Below, piece after piece: positions 23,765 through 37,544 of a stretch of 64,000 bases of DNA (position 1 is its first letter; every line of letters begins with the position of its first letter). The notes beneath the pieces are model-generated. The model was not told the DNA's origin and did not search any database. It was given only the letters and a program-made list of their open reading frames with translations. The stretch spans positions 2,421,001 through 2,485,000 of the forward strand of contig NC_134677.1 of NCBI RefSeq assembly GCF_024713945.1, in the 5' to 3' direction. A program made the position numbers and the translations under genes. This DNA is from Dermatophagoides farinae. Its lineage: Eukaryota > Arthropoda > Arachnida > Sarcoptiformes > Pyroglyphidae.

Positions 23765-25423
23765 TTATGTTGTTTGGCCATTTGATTGTCCATTAATTTG
23801 GCTCAATTCATTATCAAGATCATTATCTTCATCGTCATGATTATTATTTGTAAATTTTTGATTAATATGTTCATAAATATGTGAATGATTTGTTTTCGAT
23901 GTTTTTGAATGATTTTTTAGGTAAACACATGCCGTATAGGAACAAAATGAGCCGACAACAATCACGATAGCAAAGCCTAATAGAATCCATATTGAAGTTA
24001 GATTATTCTCATTGGCTAGTCGAGTAATTTGAAAAAAACAATTAATATTTCAATGAAAACATTAATCATAACTTTTTAAATACCTGGTCGTTGAGCACCA
24101 TGATCAGATTCTATCAATTCAACTTTTGTTTTTGGAATTTCTTTACATTTACATAGCTGACTATGATTGTCAGTGGAATTGATTTGAAAACCAAATGGAC
24201 ATTTTAAATTACATTCACATTTATCACAGCATTTATCATTCTGCCATTCACGTCGTTCATTCTCTGTACATGGACGATCACAAAATTGTTGACCACCATA
24301 TGGTGAATTACAGATGATTTTCTCATTTTTACATTCACAACGTCGACAATTATCGATCCATGCAGATGAATCATCATGTTTGATTCCTTTCTCATCGATA
24401 CAAGCTAAGAAGAAAATTTTGTTTAAAAAAAATTACACCAAACTATTCGAACAAGCCATACCTTTGCAACGTGGACAACATTGTTCTGAATCAAGTTTTT
24501 CAGTGTGATTGACCGGTAAACATTTAAATGGACAATTTTTAATACTTTCACATTTTTGTACACCATCAATGCATTTACAACGATGACAATCATCTAATTT
24601 AAGCCATGAATCACCAGGATTATATTGTTCGCCATTTAAACCAATACATTTTTTCGGTATATCTATAAGGCCCAAAGAAATTTTTTAATAAATTTATTGA
24701 ATTGAATAATTTTATTTAACATTTAAAAACTCACATGGATTACATTCAATTTGATCACAACATTTACTGGGAATTTTCATTGCTTTTTTCAACACTACCG
24801 GACGTGAACCGGGACATTTTTGTACAGTACATTTGGTTTCATCACAGTTACAACTGATGATCAATAATAAGTAAAGAAAAATGAACAGAATTAATCATGA
24901 CCATTTCCTGATTGCAAAAATAAATAACTTACAAATGGAGACAACATTTTTTTCCATTAATTTCAATCATCTGTTGAACAATTTTACTATCAGTAGGACA
25001 AAAAATTTCATGATAATTTGTACAATTCATACTACAATCAACTTGAACACAAACACTAAATCGTTCATCATAATGTGGTAATGATCGACATTCAAAATTA
25101 GCAGGACAATTATATTCAGTCCCAAAAATACAACGATGAGTCAGATTCAATTGAATATCGAACATTGGATTATCATTATCGATCGTTATAATATCTTCAT
25201 CGAGATTTGTTTGATTCGATTTTTTACGATTGAAAAATTGTGTTATATAACCTTCAGAATATTCACCTGGTTTCGGTATAGGAACCGGCAATGTTGATTT
25301 CCAATCACGTTTTGATCGATTCAATCGGTGACTATCGATAGTTGTTGAATGGATAATCACAAAACAGAATATAATAAAAGTGAATAATAAATTTTCGATC
25401 GATATATTGGACCACTTGATCAT
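23765..25423 (-). CDS. CRIM1-like VWC-domain membrane protein
   Basis: Probably a cell-surface regulator of BMP-type ligands, as CRIM1 and chordin-like proteins are. Minus-strand exons 25423-24933, 24853-24735, 24662-24462, 24404-24084 and 24015-23765 close in frame to 460 aa. The ATG at 25423 opens a signal peptide (hydrophobic LLFTFIIFCFVII), followed by a furin-like RSKR. Next come an N-terminal Cys-rich module (CIFGTEYNCP...), a half VWC (CNCDETKCTVQKCPG), two full VWC modules (each with YxxGDSW/DDSSAW, CxxCxC and CCPRC/CCDKC signatures) and a short antistasin-like piece (CPFGFQ...CKCKE). One membrane segment (IWILLGFAIVIVVGSFC) precedes a 50-residue acidic cytoplasmic tail. Vertebrate CRIM1 is about twice as long with six VWC modules, so this is a reduced member. 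Each middle exon carries roughly one module and all introns from exon 2 on are in phase 1. Confidence 0.75.
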
Positions 25424-28400
25424 GATGATAATGATGATGATGATGATGATGATGATGATAGATGAATAATATAATGAAGTTTTCCTATACAATTAATGAT
25501 GGTGTTTTATATCACAAAACTAAATGGAACAAGAAAAAAGAAAATTAATAAAAAAAAAATCAATCGTTAGAATTATTGTGAAAATTACAAAATATAATAT
25601 ATGAATGTGTTATGATTATGATGATGATGATGATGATGACGATGTGTAGAGTTAATGCAAAAAAAAAATTATTTTTTTTTTGATAGATCTTTGTTTGCGT
25701 AAGGATTGAATCGGATCTCTGATCTGATCTGATGATGACAAATGGTGAAATGAATTTGTTGTGTATATTTATATAGATTATCACTATGATGATGATAATG
25801 ATATGATGTCTATACAAACAATATTTTCTTGTCTATAATATAAAAAAAGACCATATGAGAAAAAGGTGAAATTACCTAGGTCTTAGATTGTAGTTGTTGT
25901 TGTTGTTGATCTCATCTGAATCTCTCTATTCTCAAACTATATGATGTTATTATAAATTTTGGGAGATTAAAATTATAATAAAGTTTTGGATGTAAATAAT
26001 AACAATTTTTTTCTGTGGAAAAGACGTTCGTTGACGAGAGAAAACAGAATTGAAATAAAAAACAGAGAAAGAGAAAGAAACACAAGAGAAGAAAAATATG
26101 TCAGTTTAACAGTGCATCACTCTTTTTCATTTTCTTGTCTTTTTTTCACTTGATGAAATGATTACTATAGTTTTTTTGGTGTTGACAAGATATGGCAAAA
26201 ACAAATAATAACATTAATTCAAACGTTGTTAAATGGTACTGGTGATGGTGATCGATTATTGATAATGATTATGAAAGTTGCGAAGTTATTATTATTATTA
26301 TTATTGATGTTTTAATTTAATGTGTCAATTGTGTTGGAATATAGATGAAAAAATCGATTACTAATCGATGATTAGAATCAATGATTGATTGATTCTAATT
26401 TATATATAAATTTGATCCAATAGTTTGTCGATGAACAACAACAGCAACAACAACAACAAACATACACATTAATCGGGTAGGTAAACATACTCGACGCAAA
26501 AAAAATGGAAAAAAATCTGTATGAAAAAAATTTCTTTTTTTTTGAAAGGATAAAAAGGGTGATGACGTTTGTTTTGCTGCTGAAACAATAATGATAATGT
26601 TGACAAATGGTATCCCAAACAACCGTTCGACTAAAAATCAAAATGAATGATCAAATCAATATTTATACATATAAATGTGTGTGTGTGTGTGTGTGGCATA
26701 AACATTCCCACCACCACCACCACCGTTTGAATCATATGAAAATTTTGTCATCATCATCATCATCTTTAATATAGAGACATAGTGTTTTAAGTATAAGAAA
26801 ATAAAGGAAAAAAATGACTGATCATTGATCAATGATCATCGATCTATTTGTACAATTTGTCGCCAGAAACAAAATAAAACAAAAAAAAATTGAAGTGTTT
26901 ATTTTGAATGAATCACTCACTCATTCGTACACATAAACACAGTTCAGGACCGGGGCGTCAATCAATCAATCAATCAATCATTTATCATTTAATTTGGTGA
27001 TGAATCTAATATTAGAACATGTGCGTATTTGGTTGTATATGTTTTGGATGAATGTGATAATGTTTGATATCAAATTTCTAATCACAAACACACACACATA
27101 CATGAATATGGTGAAAAAAAATTGTTGATGTTTTATCTATCGTAGTCGTTTTGAATGTCCAGTTTTGTCGTCATTGATCATCATCATGAATTTGTTGTTT
27201 TTTATCTTGTTGCGCAAATTCATTCATTCAATATTTAACATCATAACAAGAATTTTGTTGACATTGATACACATAAACCGGTTGATAAAGATGAGATATA
27301 TAATCAAATCGGAACACACACACACACACACACATTCATCATAAATTTAGCATCATTCAATCAATATATGGTGTCAATGTTTTTCGTTTCAATCAACAAA
27401 TATACATACATACACACACACACACACATATGGATCAATAACATTTACGGAATGGGGTAAAAGTTGATAATAATAATTTTGTTTGAAGGAAAAAAACGTT
27501 TGCTTTGCTCAAAATTTTTTTTTTGGCATCAATCGACATTTGTCGACTGTTTTTTACTCTTTTGATGATGATGATGATTATGATGAAATATTTCAATCAA
27601 ATTAAAATCATAGGTTTTACACAAAAAAAAACACAATGAAGGAAAATTAGTTATTTTTTTTTAAATATCATGAATCGAATGATTTCTTTGTCTATTGAAT
27701 TTCATCGTCTTCTACCAAATCTTGTCTCATCACAAAATATATAGGAATGTATTGTTGTTATGATAAAATGAAAATATTGCATTGGTGGCCACCACTACAA
27801 TCAATGATAACTTGGAAGAAAAATATTTTTTTTTTTTGAAGTTTGAAGAGAGAAAGTGATATCATTGAAACACACAAACACACAGGATCAATATGGCTAC
27901 CGTTGCTATGATGATCATCAACCTCAAGATAATGGTAATGGTGATGACGATTGATATATGATGATGGATTTAAATGTTTTCTATGGCAACACACACATAC
28001 ACACACACACATTAATCACAAACATCAAAATGTTATTTTTTTCAGGTCTATTCCATTTCAAATGTCGAAATTAATAATCATTTGATCCGATTTCGTTTAA
28101 TATCAAAAGTTGTGTGTATGTGTGGTTTGTGTAATCGTAGAATCTGTATAACTCATTTATCGAATATTTATCATCACCACATTGTGTTTATTGTTGGATA
28201 ATGGATTGGATTTTTTTTCTACAGGGAATTAAAAAAAACCAAATAAATAACCACCCACCTGTTAGTATTGTTTTCAATTTTGTTCTATTTGTTGTTGTAA
28301 GGTCATTTTTAATCATCAAAAATAACAACAATGAACGAACAAACATGGCAAGAATTAATGAGTGGCAAAGTCAGGAAAAAAAATTAGGTCAAAATTTAAC

Positions 28401-31400
28401 ATATTAAACAAGCTGAAAGAAAAATCATTAAAATATTTTTAGCCAAAGAAGAAAAAAAACGGAATAAATATTCAATTTGAAATGATGAAAAAAAAACAGC
28501 AGCAGCAGCAACAACAACAACAACAAATGGAAATTATGGAAATGAAGAGTTAAAGACACACATACACACGAACAGAGAACACAATAAAATGATAAATGGT
28601 GGATATGTACTAATAATAACCATATTCACGACTGATGGCTGATGGCATATTCAATAGAAAAAAAACAGGTAATTATTATGAACAGCTAATGGCAATATTT
28701 TTTTTTTGACGATATATTGTATTTAGTCTGAATCCCATGCATTCATGTTGAAACTCAAACAATTGTCATAATCACATAGACATTTGGCACAATAACAACA
28801 GAAAAAAATCCGATCATCATTGAAAACATTAATGTAGCCAAAATAATAATAATAATAAATTCTACAATCAACGGTAAATAAAAATAATAATAACGGGATA
28901 AATGATAATGTCTATGTCTAGTCTATTCATGTAGGCAATCAAGTGATGATGATGATGATGATTGTGAAATGCAATTGATGATTGACTTTTTTTTTTGGCG
29001 TTGCCAGTTTTTAAATATTATTTTAGACATAATGTTATCTATATTTCAAGATTGTTGTTGCTGTGTTTGTGTGTGTGTGTTTTTTTTAGATGCAAATGAT
29101 TTAATTGGTTGGTTAGTTATCATTCAAGTTTTCAACAACAACAACAACAACAACTACAATAATAATACTTAATGACAAATAGGTAACTTTATAAAGTAAA
29201 TATTTAATTTCAATTGTAATATATTGATGACGATTGATTGATTCTATTCGATACTGTATGTGTGCATGTGTGGTATAGACACAATACAATAGTGACTGAT
29301 GATGATGATGATAATGATGATAAGTGGTGTATGAAACATTAACAGAATGATGATAATTCTTATGTGTTAAGTAATAAATACACACAATAGAAAGCTATAA
29401 AACAAAACAAAAAATAGAGTCACTACTAGCAGCAGCATAAGCTGTCAATTAGCATCTATCTATAGATTCTTCATATGAAGAATATGGCATTTTTTTTTTT
29501 GGTGAAACCAGATTTTTCACACAAGCAATATTTGTAAATGCAAATATTTGTCAACCCATGCACACACACACACACACACTATATTTTGATTTTGCCGTCG
29601 TTTGCGTATACGCATCTGGTACATGGTATAAAAAGTTTCAAACTATCAATATTTCATAGATAAATAGAATTTGAATAACAAATAAAAATTACAATTTTGG
29701 GACTTTTTTTTCAGTGTAGAAACAAAACAAAACAACAAAAAAAAAAACACTAAACATCGGAATAATGCGGAAGAAACAAGAGAAAAAAAACAATTTATAT
29801 ATTGACGATTTATATCTCGAATCATTTATATCAATTAAATTGCTGATGTTTTCAATGTGTGTGTTCCGGACAGAAAATGAACAAAATTTTTGTCTACGCT
29901 GCTGAATTGGATTCAAGTTATTATAACAACAGTCATCGGTTCTTGGCTTTTGATTTGAATTTCTATTTCTTCACTCATTCAATCAATTCATTTATTCTAA
30001 TTGAAATTCACACTTCATAAGTGCAAGCATTTAAAAAAACAGAAACATTATTGAAACAGCATTCTTTATATTTGAGAAACAAAATCAATGAAAAAGAAAA
30101 CAACATTCACATTTGGAGCTAAATAATTTTAAAGTTTTTGTGTGTGTGAGAGTACATTTTGTGTGTTGATGAAATCGAAAATCATTTTCTCGGCAAAATG
30201 CCATACTCAAAACAAAACAAAAAATCAATATAGAAAAACAAGGAGCAACTGATATTTGTGTGTAGGCGATTCATCAATGAATTTCGAAATCAATTGAATA
30301 ATTTGATGAATCAAAAAAAAAATGACGATGTAGGAAAATCCAATACTTGTTGTTGTTGTTGTTGTGTTGTTAAATTTTCCAATTTCCATTTTATTGATTT
30401 GTTTGTTTGTTTGTTTACAATTTGCTGAGTGTATAATATTGTTCGATTGCACAAACGAAAATCTCAACAAAATCTTATTGTGAATCGGATGATGATGATG
30501 ATGATGATGGATACAAATGACCGTTATTAATAATGATAAAACAAGTTGATGGTTGTTAACATGAACATATAACACTACCTATCCAATATAGCGGTACATT
30601 AAACAGTTTTTAAGACGTATCCAAGAAAAAAAAACAAGTTTCAAGAGATGAACAACACAGTCAGTTGTGGTTGAATATGTTAATGTTTGTTTCAAGAACA
30701 TCAGTATCATTGACAGATTGAACATTCACATATTTTGACGTTTGAAAGTAAAAGACAAATGAAAAAGTTATTCAATTTAAAATCGTTTTGCCGTGGGCAA
30801 AAAAAACCACATTTCCGTCATTCAATGACAAAACTTTATTGTCTAATTGAAATTGATTGATGAAACTTTCATTAATGATTTGCGATATAAAAAACACTAT
30901 ATTTTTGATGATTGAAAAAAAATTATTCAATTTGATGATTTTTAATTAGAACTCACCTAATTTAGGATGACATTTGTTGAAAACATTATCGAAACAAATA
31001 AACGAATAACTTTTGATCAGAAACCACGCACAGATTCGAGTTGACATACTTATGGTCTGGAAACTTATGGAAATCAACAATGAAATTTGATTCGAAGAAT
31101 TTTTTTGTCGTTTAATGCAGTATGAAATGTCAATTTTAAAATCTTTTTGAAAATTTTGTATAAATTTTTTAATTTTTTTTTCAAAATAAGATAAAAATAA
31201 TAATGTAATAACATAACGATGACTGAAAATTGATGATCAATCGCAGATTCGAATAAATATGAACACACATATGTATTCAAAAATATTTTTTTTTTCATCA
31301 TCAACGCCATCTAGTAAATTTAATTCGAATATATAACTTGAAATGATGGTAATATTTTCACAATGAATGAATGACAATGAATATAAGCAAAACAAAATGA

Positions 31401-33077
31401 GAAAAAAAAGAAGGAAATAAACAAGCAACAAATATACCAAAAATGAATGACAAAAATTTTTTTTTTGTTGATTGATTTGATTGACATATTGTGAATGTGA
31501 ATTTCAATAATGAATTTGAATTGAAGAAAAAATTGTTCATTCATATCATATTCAATATACATCATACGTCATCTGTCAATTAATTTGTAACAATACAACA
31601 AAAATTCATTTTTAAACATTTTTTTTTGAACATGACATATTCTTGTTATTATTATAATTTCATATATCAGACTTTTTCAAATTATAAGATGTTTGAGTTT
31701 GTGTGCATGTGTGTGTGTGTGTGTGTTATACTTGTGTTTTTGATTCAAAATTCAATATCCAAAAAAGAACGAGAGAAAAAAAATTATTCACATTTTACAG
31801 AATTTTGAAAGGAAAAAAAATTCCAGTTTTTTTTTGCAAATATATTTTCATCATCATCATCATGATCATTAACACAGAATTAGACAGTGCACATCATCAT
31901 CATTATTATTATTATAATAAAAAAAAGATTCTAAATTCACTTCTATACAATGTAATTCAAATTCTATATAACCAATCTCAATTCTCTCTCACACTGATTT
32001 TAGTTCTTTGAATTGTTTCTGGCAATAGTGTGTTTTAGGTTTTTTTTTAATATTAGAAAAAAAAAGAATAGAATATACATACAGTTCATAAGTAAATATA
32101 ATGAATGAATGAATGAACGAATAATTTTAGTTTATGGATTTTCAACAACAACAACAGGAACAACAACAACAACAACAAAAAATGTGGCTGGAGTTTTTAA
32201 TTTTTTTTTCAATCCAATTTCCAACACACACACACACACACGCATTCCACCCTTGTTTTTTAAAACTCTGATGATGATTGATTTTAAAGGAGAAAAAAAA
32301 TCTTTTGTTTCTGAAAAAAATAACCTGAGCCTGGGTGTTGGTTGTGTGTTGTTTTTTTTTTGTAAAAAAAAAGAAATGAATCAATCATCGAAATTCATTT
32401 CATGTTTGTTACACAACTTTTTCAATCATCGAATTTATCAATCGAATAATAATAATTTCAGAATTGTTGTCGTTTCTTTTTTTTTCTGTTAAAATTATAA
32501 TTATTAAGAACAAATGAAGCAATTATAATAATAAAAATTAATTTGAAATGTATATAGACACATCGACAATCGAAAGGGAAAGGGGCAGATAAAATTCAAT
32601 TGAATTTTTTTTTGTGTCTGTGTTGTGTGATTCGTGTGTTTGTGTTTGATGTGTAATGTAACATTTTTTTTTTCTTTCTTTTTTTTCACTCTCAATTTTT
32701 TTTTCGTAGATTTATATATTTCATCGAAAATATAATTTTGTTTTTTTTTCTGAAGAAAAAATAATAAAAATTTGTTGGCATATTATATCCGTTATTATTA
32801 TTATTGAATGTGTGTATGTATGTTTGTTGTATGTTGGGTGTGTGTGTGTGTTTAGTTTGCACATCGCTCAAAATCAATAAGGGGGCTGAAAAAAAATCGA
32901 TTACGTCATTGGCCATTATTTACTCTGTTATTACGTTTTTCAACTTGTCGTCGTTGTATTTCTTCGATCAGTGTCCGTCTAAATTTTTTTTGTTTGTTGT
33001 TGTTATTAAAAAAAATATAGAAAAAATGTCAAAATTAAACGTCAATTAATCAAATAATATAATGTGTTTATCTTAGC
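25424..33077. other. Gene-poor repeat-rich region
   Basis: No convincing gene was seen over about 7.6 kb. It begins with the 5' UTR of the CRIM1-like gene, which contains an (ATC)n run directly before the ATG. Repeats include (GAT)n near 25620, an ATT-type run near 26290, (CAA)n near 26440, (TG)n near 26680, (AATC)n at 26958-26980, (CA)n near 27316, 27415 and 29565, and CAA runs near 28510, 29140 and 32160. Open frames are composed of repeat translations or Phe/Lys/Asn-biased random frames. Confidence 0.6.
26958..26980. repeat. (AATC)n microsatellite
   Basis: Nearly six uninterrupted tetranucleotide units preceded by a short GC-rich patch (CCGGGGCG) that is unusual for this AT-rich region. 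Confidence 0.9.
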
Positions 33078-34659
33078 TTACTTTGCATCTAAACCACCGC
33101 CAGGAGGTAGATTATCAAATTTAATATTTTTAAGCGATTGCATTAAAAGATATATTGAATTATACAATTCCATATTACGAAACAATTGACCTTATTCGAT
33201 GGAAGGAAAAAGAAATTGATTTAGTTAGTTATATCTGTCGGTTGATAAAAAAAATGAAGAATTAACAACAAACATACAAACTACTTCATTTTTGATTTTT
33301 TCATTCAATTCTTCATCTTTACGTTTAGTTTCTTCACATATTGGTGGTGCTCCAGGAAATGTAACCAGAACTACACTCATATTATCTGTACTTCCCTATA
33401 ATAATGATGATAAAAATCATTGATTATTTTGAATTGTTTTTTTGTTTTGTTTTCATACCTTATGAAGACATGTATCGACGATTGTGGAACAAACTTCACC
33501 AACATTTGAATGTATACGTATTTGATGACGAACAAAATCACAAAGATCATCATTGTTCATTACATCCCATATACCATCGCAAGCTAGAATTAAAAATTCA
33601 TCGGCACTTGGATCACGTTCAACGATGGTTATTTCTGGTTCAGGTGAAACCAATTGTTCACATGGTCCACGACCAACAACCTGTAAAAAAAAACAAACAT
33701 TCATTAACAATTTTTTTTCATAGAAATCCAAATAATAATAAAAACATACCTGTTTATATTGATAATCACCAAGTGCTCTGGACACGGCCAATGAACCATT
33801 GACACGTTGAATCATAACGCTACCACCAGCAGCTTGAATTCTTTCTCTTTCCTGTGGATTTACTGGCTTATGATCTTTTGTAGAGAATATAGCCTGGCCA
33901 TTACGGGAAAGTACGGCACGTGAATCACCACAATTAGCAAAAAATAAGTGTGTTGGTGATATTAAACAGGCTACTGCCGTCGAACCAGATATATCTTCCC
34001 CGGATTCTACTTCTGGCAATGATTTCATTTTTTCATCAAGTTTCAAGAATGCTTCCCGTATGTTTGATTTGATACGTTCTAAATTATGATCACTGCCATC
34101 ATCAGTGGCTTGTGAATTCATCATTGTTTCCAATTCATTTTCGGTTCGATCACATTCTTGATTTTGTTGTACTTGTTGATTGTTTTTGTTGCTATTTTCA
34201 ATATTATTATCACCAACAATAGATGTTGTTGGTGTTGGCGATGATGATGATGATGTTGTTGTTTGTTGAACATCACCATTATTCGTATTGTTTTCTTTGG
34301 ATAACTTTGATGCAGCAGCAGCATAATCAAGAAAACTATCCGTTTGTAATATTGTATTAAGAAGATTTTCAGCACAATGTGCCGATACATAGGCACCAGC
34401 GTGACCATCAAACACTTTTTATATAGTAAAGATAGAACAAAAAAATATAGATGAATTATAACCAAACATAAAAAAAATCTATCCACATACCGGCAAAAAA
34501 ACTCCATTCAGGTAGACCAGGTAAACCAACTTTAGCACAATGAGCATCTTCCATTTCAACTCGCCATCCTTGCATTGAACATACACCATAACGTAGATCA
34601 TTACCCGTACCGGTATCGGTCGTTTTCTCTGTGTGTGGTGTATCCAATATGGCTCCCAT
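33078..34659 (-). CDS. PP2C-type protein phosphatase, PPM1A/PPM1B class
   Basis: A Mn2+/Mg2+-dependent Ser/Thr phosphatase of the cytosol and nucleus; PPM1A/B relatives damp stress-kinase signalling. Minus-strand exons 34659-34491, 34414-33750, 33680-33459, 33395-33278 and 33190-33078 close in frame to 428 aa. The N-terminus [12 protein letters not shown] keeps the myristoylation-type MGA start. Catalytic motifs seen in order: [74 protein letters not shown] and [11 protein letters not shown]. The C-terminal helix ends [11 protein letters not shown], aligning with PPM1A ...LPPGGELASK. A low-complexity insert of about 65 residues (Asn, Thr, Ser, Gln) sits at about residues 98-165, between DGHAG and the [12 protein letters not shown] helix. 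The last codon is followed by TAA, but that TAA overlaps a GTAAGC donor, so a longer C-terminal isoform is possible. Confidence 0.9.
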
Positions 34660-36689
34660 GTTTTTGTTTTTTATTATTATTATTTCGAGTCAATCAATTG
34701 TAGTTGGAAATATGAGAATAATAATAACAGCGATAAAAAAATGATAACCACGAAAATCAACGTTTTTTGGATGGAAAAATAGATTCTATATAAATGAAGA
34801 AAAATTGACATTAGAATTTTGTAGGAACAAACAAACAAACAAAACAGAAGAAAATTTAATTCATAACCAATAATTTAATTTTCTATTCCATACAAAAAAA
34901 AACAATTTTTTTTTGCCTCAACAATAATTGATTGAAAGCAAAGGCTCGTGATAATTTTCTAGTTTTCAGATATAATATAATATATATATTGAATTGAATA
35001 TATTTCATCAATATCAAATATCGATGGTAATCGATTACTACACACATACACGCACACATACACACACATCATACAAAAAAATTACTATAACATAAAAACT
35101 TATGCAAAAAAAAAAGATAAGATTCCATTATCTAATATGGTGGCGCATTATAATTTTCTCATTATCAATCTTTTATATTGATGTTCAGTGATGATGAGAT
35201 TAAATGAAATGGAATCAAATATGACACATCCATAACAAAAGACAATGATTGATGAATCGATATCTTTGGCGTCCTATCAACAACAACAACAACAACAAAA
35301 CAAAAAATACCCAAGAATGACATCACAAACACTCATCACTAGCAGTCAAAACAAGGGACATATGAAGTGTTGTAGCTAATAATGATAATGATGATGCTTT
35401 TTGAAAAAAAATATGTTCAACAACAACAATGCCTAAATGCAATCTTTTTTCTCTGAATTCATTATCTATCGTAGAAAATATGAATATGAATCATCATCAT
35501 TGGAACAAAAAAAAAACAACAAATAAAACATTGAATGTTAATTGTAGTAAAAATTTACCTAAATAATTTTGATGATGATGATGATGATGATGATGTTGAT
35601 GATTTGTCAATGTAAATGTCTTCTTGGTGTTGTTGATGATAATGTTGTTAATATTAATGATATATAATGTAAAATTTATTAAGGCCACACAATTATGATG
35701 ACGAATGATGATCAATGATTAAAATGATGATTTTTCACAGATGTTTGATATTGATTATTTTATATCCAATCCACAATGGAATTCTACGATAATCTCTATG
35801 ATGTAAGAATGGTAAAATATTACTATAACCTTTCAATTGTTCTTAGTGATGATAATATCATCATCATTATTATTATGACTGGTTAAATTCAATGTCTTTA
35901 ATGTTAGAAAACAAATGCTGCTAATACAATCATACACAAACACAAAGATTCTATTATAATCATTACAACTGTATACTTGTTATCATTCATCTTCATGTTC
36001 ATTTGTTTGTTTTTTTAATAAATCAAAAATAATTATAGTTATGAAACATGAGTACTAATATAATGAGAGGGAAAATTGTATGATCGAATTCGTACATTCG
36101 AATTATTTTGTTCATCATCATCAAATAGGAATTAACAAAATATATAGAAACAAAAAAAAAAAAAAAACAAACCAGAATTCTTTGGTTGATATTCGAATCA
36201 TTGAATGAAAATACCCAAATGAATGAATGATTATCATTCAAAAATAGTCGATGGTCGCGTATTGTCGTTGTTATTGTATATATTGATTTTATGTATGAAA
36301 TGATAAACAGAAAAAAAGGAGATTCTCGATGATTATTGATGGTGGTATTATCTTGTTTTTAAGTTTTTCGTTTTTTATTGATCGTTGTCTTTTCACTTTA
36401 TCTTTGCGTTCGTTGTCTTCGTAAAGAAACAAAAAAAAATTACGATGGATTTGGATGTTTTTTTCTCTTTCTCGTGTCTGTTTTTTGGTTTTTATGGATG
36501 ATGTTGTTGTTATTGATGATGATGATGATGATGATGATGACGGTAATATTTGATGAATGTTGGATGGATGGCTCTTGTCGTCAATACTGCTGATGATGAT
36601 GATCGTTGATTTGGTTGGTTGTATCGTTGTTTTTTTTTCTCGTTGGTGGTGGCAGGCTTTTTTACTTGATATTCAATGATTATGGTTTG

Positions 36690-36722
<33 letters not shown>

Positions 36723-37544
36723 GTGTGTGTATCTGTATGTATGTTATTGAGTTCTTCTTCGCAAATAGAAAAAAAAATTGAATGGCAAGAGCATTGCTTC
36801 TCCCCCATTTATTTTTGTGTCTTTCTTGTTCTTTTTTATTTTTATTTTTTTACCCAATTTATACGTTGCATGTATCTTCAACACATCTTGTTAATTTTTC
36901 AATCAAAAAAAAAAAAAAATTCTTAATGCACTTTTCTTAGGAAATTTTTTTTTTCACAAAAACAAATTCATCTCAAAAATAAAAAAAAAAATAATTGAAT
37001 CAATGGAATATACCGGAATCTTTTCGTGGGCGATTCAGTGAAACAAAAAAAACATGATTTCTATTCTGTAAATTTTCCTAATTTATGGTTTTTTTTATAA
37101 AAAAAAATGATATCATAACATTACTTTTTTTTTAATTGAACACACTACACTAATTTTGATTCCATTACATATATAATTAAAAAATGACGTACAATGATGA
37201 TGATGATGATGATAATGACATTAAAATTTTCATCAATGTTTGTAATATCAACGTTTTGCTTTCCAATTCCACCATTTTTTTCTTGCCATTGTATTTTACT
37301 TGATTGAATGGAAATGTAATTTTTTTTTATATATTCAATCTTTATAAAACATATGGTTAACCATATATATATTAGTTTTAAATGTGTATTGATTGATTGA
37401 GAATTTTTTTTTTATTTTTTGCACATCATAGAAACGAATAAAATTGAGCAAAAAAAAAAATTAATGAATGAATTTTTGTTTTTGTTTGGTCGATAAATAT
37501 TATTGATTGATTGTGATTATCATCATTATTGGTCTTTAGTGTAA
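34660..37544. other. Intergenic region, repeat-rich
   Basis: No gene was recognised. It contains the presumed upstream region of the phosphatase gene, (CAA)n near 35280, (GAT)n near 35572 and 36520, a pure (TC)n tract near 36690-36717 running into (TG)n, several A runs, and a 16-bp palindrome ATATGGTTAACCATAT at 37351-37366. Open frames here are repeat translations. Confidence 0.6.
36689..36732. repeat. (TC)n-(TG)n compound microsatellite
   Basis: About 27 bp of alternating C and T, a polypurine strand on the opposite side, joins a short GT run. Such mirror-symmetric polypurine tracts can adopt triplex structure and are often length-variable. Confidence 0.85.

Noticed and set aside
25424-25492. 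N-terminal poly-Ile extension of the CRIM1-like protein
   Set aside because: It is a translation of the (ATC)n repeat in the 5' UTR without an ATG; starting at 25423 gives a normal signal peptide.
37351-37366. 16-bp palindrome ATATGGTTAACCATAT as an operator
   Set aside because: Short AT-rich palindromes are expected at this base composition, and it lies in a 3' flank with no supporting context.
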